Shown piece after piece: positions 14,380-19,928 of a DNA stretch of 21,272 nt. The notes beneath the pieces were generated by a model. That model was not told the DNA's origin. It saw only the letters and a list, made by a program, of their open reading frames with translations, and made no database searches. Source of the DNA: JACQSR01 sp042577505 (lineage in GTDB: Archaea; Nanobdellota; Nanobdellia; Woesearchaeales; JACQSR01); the NCBI GenBank assembly GCA_042577505.1, contig JBHPEA010000024.1, positions 1 to 21,272 on the forward strand, in the 5' to 3' direction. The stretch's first letter is position 1, and each line of letters opens with the position of its first letter. A program made the position numbers and the translations under genes.

Positions 14380-16887
14380 CTACTCAGAATTAATTAACTC
14401 AACGTAATCTGAGACATCCATTAAGTCATAATATGCTTTTACAGTACCATGACGCCGGTTCTCTTCTTCATCTTTATATTGAGATAACACACCCATTTTG
14501 TGAATTCCATCTGGAGGGCACCAATCTGCCGAAAAATCCCAAGGAGTAGCCCAATAATTAGCATTAATTTGGCCCATTTCAAACCACGAAACACCATCGG
14601 CACCAGCATTAGCCAGACAGGCATACATATTAACTAATTCCGCACCAATCTCTTCATCAGTATACCCATTATAAGATTCTGGTTGGCATACTATATCATC
14701 TGGATCAGACAAACAAATATCTGGGGGGGATAATGGATCAGGTAATTCGATCTCTGGTTTGATATCAACAAAAGGACAATTAATGTTCATTTTAACCCAG
14801 CCCCTTTCAGTATTAAGTTGAACCGATGTTACAAGGAGGGGGGTGTCTTCAAAACCATATTCATCCAATAAAACTCTAGCATCATTAACTGTTTCAATTA
14901 AGTCTTCCATATTGTCATCTGCGAAACAATGAACAGACCAAGCATCAAATTTATCTCCTGCTTGATCAAGAACTTTTACAAAAAATTGCTTTATCCTCCA
15001 TTCTTCTGGATCTGTTTCATATTCATCAAACCATTCATTATTTATGTTCATATTAGATGCCAAAACAACCGCACTCTCACCATCTCCATCTGCATCTACA
15101 TCATCAACTTCTTTTATTACATCATAAGCAGCCCTTAGCACACGGATATACTGATCTGATCTTACTTCCGGATTACAATAATCATCTGGATGCGTCATGA
15201 GCATTTTTTTATTAGTTGGCTCGGCCCATACTCCCCAACTATCTACTTTATCTTTATATCTGTCAACAACTTTTCTAACATATTCCTTCCATGCTTCGAT
15301 ATTTTTTGGAGCATAGACATTTCCTGCCACTTTATTTCCATCCCTTTTAGAACAACCTCCCCAATCTATTTTGTCACAATATTCGACCACCATTGAATCA
15401 TCACAGTAGGATTCCCATAAAGGAACTCCATGTAATTCTAATTCTATAGGTACACCTCTTGATGCAAGATCATTAACTATTCCGTCATATCTACTCCAAT
15501 CCCAAACTCCTGGTTCTTTTTCAAGATTAAACCATTGAATAGTACTCTTAACTTTTCCAAGATTAAGATCACCTAAGTAATTAATTGCATCAATATATCT
15601 ATGTATATGGTTACCTGGATTGAGTGTGTAAATATCTAAAGAAACGAAATCTTTCGGAACATTTCTCATAGGTTCTCCAGTTACAGAACAAACAGGTCTT
15701 TTTACACCTTTAACTTTAACACTGTCAAGAGCAGGACCTTTTGGAGTAATGCAATCTTCGGTAGCATAAATCGTAAACTCTTGTTCTTCTTCAGATATCC
15801 ATTCATAAGGCCAATGGGTCCTTGTTGCTAACTTATTAGGATTAGATGGCGGTAGATTTCCTGCTTTACCACATTTAAAACGTTCGCCATTGGGCTTTAA
15901 TACTAGAACATTTCCTTCTTCAATTTCTGTTGAGGAACTCCATGTTATATTTGAAGTACAGTAAGTTTCTCCAGGATTAATTAGGCAGGGACCTGGATCT
16001 GCCCAAATTTTTGCTTTTATTTTTTCTCCTTTAACGAAATGTTCAGCTAAAACATCATCTTCATTCATTGGATTATCTCCAATGCAATCATCAACAGGAA
16101 ACATTTTGAAAGTATTACCCTCTTCTTTTATCCAATTAACATCTTTACTTGTTCTAAGTTGATTTTCGGAATGATAAAGATTATTTAAATTTGAAGGTCT
16201 ACATTTCCACATGAAAACACTACCGTTAGAATCAATCATGTTGATTTGAATATAATCTTTTTCGATGTTTTCCGATCTCCAGTATATTCTAGAGGTACAT
16301 TCGGCCTCTCCATATTCAATAGTACAAGGATTAGGATGCGATAGGATTACTGCCGAAGGTTGGACTTTTTCTCCTTTGACATAATGTTCAGCTATAACAT
16401 TCTCCATTGGATTTTCAATTTTGCAATCATCAACAGGAAACATTTTGAAAGTATTACCCTCCTCAACTATCCATGTTACTTCCTTACTTGTTCTAAGCTG
16501 GGGATCTTCATTGTAAGGATCATCCCTATTTGAAGGTCTACATTTCCACATGAAAACACTACTGTTAGAATCAACCATATTAATTTGAACGTAGGGTTTG
16601 TTAATGTTATTTGATTTCCAAAAAACAGTTGATGTACATTGCGTTTCTCCAGGTTGGATAATACAAGGATTGGGATCAGACCATATGTCTGCAGAGGGTC
16701 CACTATCAATTATACCATCACAGTTATTATCAAATCCATCTTCAGGTATTTCTACTGTTCCAGGATTAATGTCTGGATTAAGATCATCACAATCAGCAGG
16801 AGGAAGAAATCCATCTTTGTCATTATCAGTTACACAACCTACGATAAATAGAATGCAAAAAATAATCAACACACTTTTTTTGATCAT
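14380..16887 (-). CDS. Secreted lipoprotein C: MopE-like motif, three Cys-rich beta modules, GH39/GH5-like barrel
   Basis: This 835-residue protein is the most divergent of the trio. It has a lipobox-like IVGC (C18) and a MopE-like motif (DCDDLNPDINPGTVE, DNNCDG, residues 32-58). Modules are alpha (66-172), alpha (177-288) and beta (292-393); the two alpha modules are near-duplicates with a 113-residue period. The barrel (398-835) has STIQWFNLEKEPGVWDW, IELELHGVPLWES, SWGVWAEPTN (E556), FDAWSVHCFAD and PLLVTSVQ (S688 where a nucleophile Glu is expected). A DADGDGE loop is at 598-604, and an extra Cys-rich insert lies around 493-513. The C-terminal WCPPDG motif is retained. A TATA-like box lies about 26 bases before the ATG. 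The gene is convergent with HIT (gap 41 bases). Inferred role is as for A and B, possibly with a different ligand. Confidence 0.84.
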   Translation of the reverse strand: MIKKSVLIIFCILFIVGCVTDNDKDGFLPPADCDDLNPDINPGTVEIPEDGFDNNCDGIIDSGPSADIWSDPNPCIIQPGETQCTSTVFWKSNNINKPYVQINMVDSNSSVFMWKCRPSNRDDPYNEDPQLRTSKEVTWIVEEGNTFKMFPVDDCKIENPMENVIAEHYVKGEKVQPSAVILSHPNPCTIEYGEAECTSRIYWRSENIEKDYIQINMIDSNGSVFMWKCRPSNLNNLYHSENQLRTSKDVNWIKEEGNTFKMFPVDDCIGDNPMNEDDVLAEHFVKGEKIKAKIWADPGPCLINPGETYCTSNITWSSSTEIEEGNVLVLKPNGERFKCGKAGNLPPSNPNKLATRTHWPYEWISEEEQEFTIYATEDCITPKGPALDSVKVKGVKRPVCSVTGEPMRNVPKDFVSLDIYTLNPGNHIHRYIDAINYLGDLNLGKVKSTIQWFNLEKEPGVWDWSRYDGIVNDLASRGVPIELELHGVPLWESYCDDSMVVEYCDKIDWGGCSKRDGNKVAGNVYAPKNIEAWKEYVRKVVDRYKDKVDSWGVWAEPTNKKMLMTHPDDYCNPEVRSDQYIRVLRAAYDVIKEVDDVDADGDGESAVVLASNMNINNEWFDEYETDPEEWRIKQFFVKVLDQAGDKFDAWSVHCFADDNMEDLIETVNDARVLLDEYGFEDTPLLVTSVQLNTERGWVKMNINCPFVDIKPEIELPDPLSPPDICLSDPDDIVCQPESYNGYTDEEIGAELVNMYACLANAGADGVSWFEMGQINANYWATPWDFSADWCPPDGIHKMGVLSQYKDEEENRRHGTVKAYYDLMDVSDYVELINSE
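16024..16692 (-). repeat. Tandem intragenic duplication in lipoprotein C
   Basis: The two alpha modules are repeated with a 339-base period. Exact 39-base copies lie at 16084-16122 and 16423-16461, and exact 35-base copies at 16189-16223 and 16528-16562. The period is a multiple of three (113 codons), so the frame is kept. The near identity suggests recent duplication or ongoing conversion. Confidence 0.85.
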
Positions 16888-16907
16888 TTATTAGATTACT
16901 ATACTTT

Positions 16908-16918
16908 GTTTATATTTC
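16908..16918 (-). promoter_or_regulatory. TATA box of lipoprotein C
   Basis: AAATATAAAC on the minus strand is centred about 26 bases before the ATG ending at 16887. It lies within the 84-base divergent gap shared with rpe. Confidence 0.5.
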
Positions 16919-16941
16919 TTGTTATTACAAATGCAATAAAT

Positions 16942-16950
16942 TTTATATAT
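16942..16950 (+). promoter_or_regulatory. TATA box of rpe
   Basis: TTTATATAT is centred about 26 bases before the ATG at 16972, consistent with a leaderless transcript. Confidence 0.6.
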
Positions 16951-16971
16951 GATGAATTATTCTAGTGATTT

Positions 16972-17613
16972 ATGGAAACAAAAGTCTCTGTCTCGATATT
17001 GACTTTATTGAAGGAAGATAAGAAAGTAATAGAAGAGATGATAAAGAAAATAGAGACTTGTGCTGACTATGTTCATTTTGATGTTATGGATGGAAAGTTT
17101 GTTCCTCCGAAAACAATTGGGCCGAAGGAAGTTAAGTTAATTCAAACAAAGTTACCAAAAGATGTTCATTTAATGGTTGAAAACCCATTGCAATATATAG
17201 ATGAATATGTTTATGCTGGTTCTGATATTATCACTATTCATGTTGAGGCAACAGTTGATCCAAGATATTGTCTTGAATATATTAGGAAGAAGGGCGCTAA
17301 ACCAGCAATTTCTATTAAACCAAAAACTCCTCTTTCTGCCATTGAGCCTTATTTAGATATGGTTGATATGGTATTGTTTATGAGTGTTGAACCTGGTTAT
17401 CCAAGACAAAAGTTTATTCCTTCTGTGTTACCCAAGATTAAGAAGTTGAGAAAAATGAAGCCTTACTTGGATATTCAGATTGATGGTGGAATTAATGAAG
17501 AGACTGTTAAACTTGCAGTTGATGCTGGAGCAAATATTATAGTTTCTGGATCGTTTATATTTGATGCTGAGGATCCTGAAAAGATGATTTCTACGTTAAA
17601 GAAATGTAAATAG
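16972..17613 (+). CDS. rpe: Ribulose-phosphate 3-epimerase family protein
   Basis: This 213-residue TIM barrel interconverts ribulose-5-phosphate and xylulose-5-phosphate, or a closely related pair. The metal-binding residues are all present: VHFDVMDGKFVPP (H35, D37), DVHLMVENP (H66) and IQIDGGINEET (D171). D37 and D171 are also the expected catalytic acids. SILTLL replaces the usual SILSAD start, and the phosphate loop region reads MSVEPGYPRQKFIP instead of the usual MTVNPGFGGQ, so the substrate could differ from the standard. VSGSFIF near the C-terminus is the second phosphate-binding segment. The gene has its own TATA box and lies just before trpS. Its neighbours give no pathway clue; it may serve pentose supply for PRPP, which the trp operon uses. 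Confidence 0.9.
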   Translation: METKVSVSILTLLKEDKKVIEEMIKKIETCADYVHFDVMDGKFVPPKTIGPKEVKLIQTKLPKDVHLMVENPLQYIDEYVYAGSDIITIHVEATVDPRYCLEYIRKKGAKPAISIKPKTPLSAIEPYLDMVDMVLFMSVEPGYPRQKFIPSVLPKIKKLRKMKPYLDIQIDGGINEETVKLAVDAGANIIVSGSFIFDAEDPEKMISTLKKCK

Positions 17614-17622
17614 TTAAATATA
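17613..17622 (+). promoter_or_regulatory. TATA box of trpS
   Basis: GTTAAATATA begins right after the rpe stop and is centred about 25 bases before ATG 17643. A T-rich run at 17626-17635 follows and could end rpe transcription just before trpS begins. Confidence 0.5.
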
Positions 17623-17642
17623 GCATTTGTTTTTTCTATGGT

Positions 17643-18686
17643 ATGGCAAATATAGATCCCTGGTCAAGTGCTCAAATTGAAGATTATGAGCATATTTTCA
17701 AAGAATTTGGATTAGAGAAGATTCCTGATGAATGGAGAAAAAAATTAGATCACCATTTGTTTAGGAGGGGTTTGGTTGTTGCACATAGGGATTTTGGTAA
17801 GGTCTTCCAAAGGATTGTTGGAAAAAAATCTTTCATAAATATGACAGGGATTGCAACTTCTGGTAGATTACATTTAGGCCATAAAGTTGATATTGATTTA
17901 TTTCTGTTTTTTAAGAAAAAAGGTGGAAAAAATTATTTTGCAGTTTCTGATATTGATGCTTATGTTTCTAGGCCCAAGATTGAGCAGTTATCTGATGCTA
18001 AGAAAATGGCAAAAGATAACGTGGCACATTTGCTTGCATTAGGTTTGGATAAAAAAGATCTTTATCATCAATCTAAGAAAAAACCAAGATATTACGAGTT
18101 TTCTTTTGAGATTTCAAAGAAAATAACTGAGAATATGTATCGTGCTATTTATGGTCATACTGATTTGGGTAAAATATCTGCTGTTTTGTTACAGATAGCT
18201 GATATCTTACATCCCCAACTTAAAGAGTATGAAGGAGTAATGCCATCTGTGACAGGAATTGGATTAGAACAAGATCCACATGCTAAGATTACTAGGGATG
18301 TTGCGAAAAGATTGCCCTATAAGATTGAAGCACCTTCTTTTATATATTTCAAACATCAGTCAGGATTAAAAGAAGGGAAGAAAATGTCCTCTTCAGAACC
18401 AGATACTGCTATATTTTTAGATGATAAACCTGAAGATATTAAGAGAAAGATTTCTCGTTCTTTTACTGGTGGTAAGGACACAGTTGATGAACAAAAAAAA
18501 CATGGCGGAAATCCAGAAATATGTAAAATTTTTGAACTATACAAATTCCATCATCCAGATGATGATTTTGTGAAGAAAGTGCATACACAATGTCTGAAAG
18601 GTAAATTGATGTGTGGTGAAGATAAGCAACAATGTATTGAATTCTTAACAAAGATGTTGAAAGATCATCAGAAGAAATTAAAATAG
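17643..18686 (+). CDS. trpS: Tryptophanyl-tRNA synthetase, archaeal/eukaryal type
   Basis: This 347-residue class I synthetase charges tRNA-Trp. IDPWSSAQIEDYEHIFKEFG at the start is typical of archaeal and eukaryal TrpRS. The ATP-site motifs are GRLHLGHK (H77-H80, the HIGH equivalent) and KMSSSEPDTAIFLDD (KMSSS at 247-251). GIGLEQDPHAKITRDVA and SFTGGKDTVDEQKKHGGNPE are also family signatures. The C-terminal CLKGKLMCGEDKQQC resembles the Cys motif of archaeal/eukaryal enzymes with one Cys replaced by Asp. The length is normal for a short archaeal form. It lies 9 kb downstream of the trp operon with its own promoter, so the link to tryptophan is only by location. Confidence 0.95.
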   Translation: MANIDPWSSAQIEDYEHIFKEFGLEKIPDEWRKKLDHHLFRRGLVVAHRDFGKVFQRIVGKKSFINMTGIATSGRLHLGHKVDIDLFLFFKKKGGKNYFAVSDIDAYVSRPKIEQLSDAKKMAKDNVAHLLALGLDKKDLYHQSKKKPRYYEFSFEISKKITENMYRAIYGHTDLGKISAVLLQIADILHPQLKEYEGVMPSVTGIGLEQDPHAKITRDVAKRLPYKIEAPSFIYFKHQSGLKEGKKMSSSEPDTAIFLDDKPEDIKRKISRSFTGGKDTVDEQKKHGGNPEICKIFELYKFHHPDDDFVKKVHTQCLKGKLMCGEDKQQCIEFLTKMLKDHQKKLK

Positions 18687-18690
18687 AAAG

Positions 18691-18700
18691 TATTAAATAT
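18691..18700 (+). promoter_or_regulatory. TATA box of the DUF4258/AbrB cassette
   Basis: TATTAAATAT is centred about 36 bases before ATG 18732, predicting a start site near 18722, after the TTG at 18714. This supports the ATG at 18732 as the start of the first gene. Confidence 0.5.
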
Positions 18701-18712
18701 TCTAAGATATTA

Positions 18713-18731
18713 CTTGATATCAAGAGATATC
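18713..18731. promoter_or_regulatory. Palindrome at the cassette's start site, candidate operator
   Basis: CTTGATATCAAG (18713-18724) is a 12-base perfect palindrome. A second GATATC follows at 18726-18731, ending exactly before the ATG. The position between TATA box and start codon is where an autorepressing antitoxin would bind; the AbrB-type protein encoded next is the obvious candidate. The role is inferred. Confidence 0.5.
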
Positions 18732-18962
18732 ATGCGTATAGTGGATTATGAGATAGTGATTAGGAGGCATGCTTTTATTCGAGCAATGCAAAGGGGAATT
18801 ACCCCCGACATGATTGAAGCAACTATCTTTGGAGGATCAATCCGGAAAATCGGCAAAAATATCGTAAAGATATCAAGTAAATACAAACAATTTACGGTTA
18901 TTTGCGTTGGCCGTATTGAAGGATACAAATTGAAGATATTGACTGTGGAAACAAAATGGTGA
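18732..18962 (+). CDS. DUF4258-like small protein, candidate toxin
   Basis: This 76-residue protein matches the DUF4258 pattern (Pfam PF14076): an early His in a basic helix (RRHAFIRAMQRGITPDMIEATI, H13), a short turn with GGSIRKIG, then strands with IVKISSKYKQFTVICVG and LKILTVETKW. DUF4258 proteins are commonly found beside zinc-finger antitoxin-like genes in bacteria and resemble small RNase-fold toxins, but activity is not established for most. The ATG at 18732 follows a TATA box and palindrome; a TTG at 18714 would lie upstream of the predicted transcript start. The next gene begins six bases after the stop, and its GGTGAG Shine-Dalgarno site spans this gene's stop codon, so the two are co-transcribed. 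Whether it is toxic is inference. Confidence 0.75.
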   Translation: MRIVDYEIVIRRHAFIRAMQRGITPDMIEATIFGGSIRKIGKNIVKISSKYKQFTVICVGRIEGYKLKILTVETKW

Positions 18963-18963
18963 G
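18958..18963 (+). promoter_or_regulatory. Shine-Dalgarno site overlapping the upstream stop
   Basis: GGTGAG overlaps the TGA stop of the DUF4258 gene and is five bases before ATG 18969. It indicates coupled translation of the two genes. Confidence 0.6.
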
Positions 18964-18968
18964 CAGAT

Positions 18969-19271
18969 ATGAAAAAATGTTCAGAATGTAGTTCGAAAAT
19001 GAGAGAAATGAAATCAAAAACACCTGAGGGGGTTGAATATAAGTATTTCAAATGTCATAAATGTGGGGATGAAATATTGAATATGGAACAATTACATGAA
19101 GTGGCTCAGGAATACAGAGAAATGAAAAAGTATAATGCTAAGATATCCAAATGGGGGTTAAGTCTCGGTTTGAGAATTCCAAAAGAGCTTGTTGAGAGAT
19201 ATAAGTTGAAAGATGACGAAGAAGTTACCATTATTCCTGAAGAAAATGGAATTAAGATCATTCCAGCTTGA
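18969..19271 (+). CDS. Zinc-finger plus AbrB/MazE-type DNA-binding protein, candidate antitoxin
   Basis: This 100-residue protein has two domains. Residues 1-45 form a zinc ribbon with CSEC (4-7) and CHKC (29-32), like the N-terminal half of MqsA/YgiT-type antitoxins. Residues 57-100 form an AbrB/SpoVT swapped-hairpin DNA-binding domain: KISKWGLSLGLRIPKELVERYKL, then DDEEVTIIPEENGIKIIPA. A charged helix (about 38-55) links them. In MqsA-type antitoxins the zinc domain binds the toxin and an HTH binds DNA; here AbrB replaces the HTH. Directly downstream of the DUF4258 gene, it is the natural antitoxin and autorepressor candidate. No experiment supports the pairing here, but domain pairing and spacing do. 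Confidence 0.85.
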   Translation: MKKCSECSSKMREMKSKTPEGVEYKYFKCHKCGDEILNMEQLHEVAQEYREMKKYNAKISKWGLSLGLRIPKELVERYKLKDDEEVTIIPEENGIKIIPA

Positions 19272-19280
19272 TATTCTAAA

Positions 19281-19290
19281 CCTTTAAATA
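19281..19290 (+). promoter_or_regulatory. TATA box of the 19328 gene
   Basis: CCTTTAAATA is about 41 bases before ATG 19328, predicting a leader of about 15 bases. GAGGT at 19317-19321 lies six bases before the ATG, a clear Shine-Dalgarno site. Confidence 0.55.
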
Positions 19291-19327
19291 TCTCTACTTT
19301 AGTATTTATATAAAAAGAGGTAATAAA

Positions 19328-19552
19328 ATGAATCGAAAAAACATTGTACCTTTATCTGGAACTTTTATGATTGCTGGTTTACTAGGAGCTGCTATTTCAA
19401 TTTATTTAACAAATTCTGGGGGATCCCTGAGTTTACCCTTGTCTTGGGGTATGGCATTTACAATAGTGTTTGTTATGATGATTATTGCTTCCTTGATATC
19501 TATGACGTACGCTCCAACTGAATTTGTTGGTAAAAGGAAGAAGTTATTTTGA
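19328..19552 (+). CDS. Small two-segment membrane protein, function unknown
   Basis: This 74-residue protein begins with a short basic end (MNRKN) and has hydrophobic segments at about 8-26 and 39-60, separated by a Ser/Gly-rich loop (TNSGGSLSLPLSWG), and a basic C-terminus (GKRKKLF). By the positive-inside rule both ends would be cytoplasmic. The start is supported by a TATA box and a GAGGT site. Its last nine bases overlap the 3' end of the convergent minus-strand gene, and the T-rich stretch after the stop (19557-19580) may terminate it. I do not recognise a family. Confidence 0.7.
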   Translation: MNRKNIVPLSGTFMIAGLLGAAISIYLTNSGGSLSLPLSWGMAFTIVFVMMIIASLISMTYAPTEFVGKRKKLF

Positions 19553-19834
19553 GAATTTTTCCTTTGCTTTATTTTCTTTCCAGTAGATAGTGTGGGATGC
19601 TCTTTTTTCAAATAATGAGATTGCTATGTCAACCATGTTAGTTTGGAATTTCTTAAGGTTTTGAGATTCCATGATTCCTTTGGCATCTTCAATACATTCC
19701 TTCATTAATGAAATATTTTCAACTCTAGAAATCCTTTCAACATCTCTTTCTTCTTCGGGTGAAAGTGTCACTTCTTCCCATTTCGGATAAGAAGATCCTT
19801 TTATTGTCCTTGGGAAGTTTTTACTGAATGGCAT
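19544..19834 (-). CDS. Small soluble hypothetical protein
   Basis: This 96-residue charged protein starts MPFSKNFPRTIKGSSYPKWEE, followed by a helix-rich region with many Glu and Lys (LSPEEERDVERISRVEN, LMKECIEDAKGIME) and a second helical part (NMVDIAISLFEKRA). It has no signal peptide or membrane segment. A minus-strand TATA box about 26 bases before the ATG supports it as a real leaderless gene rather than a chance frame. It is convergent with the 19328 gene (9-base overlap) and divergent from the 19929 gene. I do not recognise the family. Confidence 0.65.
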   Translation of the reverse strand: MPFSKNFPRTIKGSSYPKWEEVTLSPEEERDVERISRVENISLMKECIEDAKGIMESQNLKKFQTNMVDIAISLFEKRASHTIYWKENKAKEKFSK

Positions 19835-19855
19835 GAAGAAAGGTAATGGAATATT

Positions 19856-19865
19856 GTTTATATGT
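19856..19865 (-). promoter_or_regulatory. TATA box of the 19544-19834 gene
   Basis: ACATATAAAC on the minus strand is centred about 26 bases before the ATG, fitting a leaderless mRNA. Confidence 0.5.
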
Positions 19866-19880
19866 TTTTCTTATCATTAA

Positions 19881-19890
19881 GTTTTTAAAG
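19881..19890 (+). promoter_or_regulatory. TATA-like box of the 19929 gene
   Basis: GTTTTTAAAG is about 43 bases before ATG 19929. A GGGTG at 19919-19923 five bases before the ATG could serve as a Shine-Dalgarno site on a short leader. Confidence 0.45.
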
Positions 19891-19928
19891 GAATTTGACC
19901 TTCGTCTTCTTAGAAAAAGGGTGTGTTG

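Noticed and set aside
16598..16894. Plus-strand reading frames opposite the lipoprotein C N-terminus
   Set aside because: They mirror the signal peptide and repeat codons of lipoprotein C. Similar mirror frames occur opposite A (10887-11147) and B (12839-13138), as expected for antisense of paralogous genes.
18463..18723. 86-codon minus-strand reading frame over the trpS 3' end
   Set aside because: It is antisense to the trpS C-terminus with conserved TrpRS residues; no promoter or protein-like pattern supports it.
18714..18731. TTG start six codons before the DUF4258 ATG
   Set aside because: The predicted transcript start lies at about 18722, and the segment is occupied by a palindrome; the domain pattern fits the ATG at 18732.
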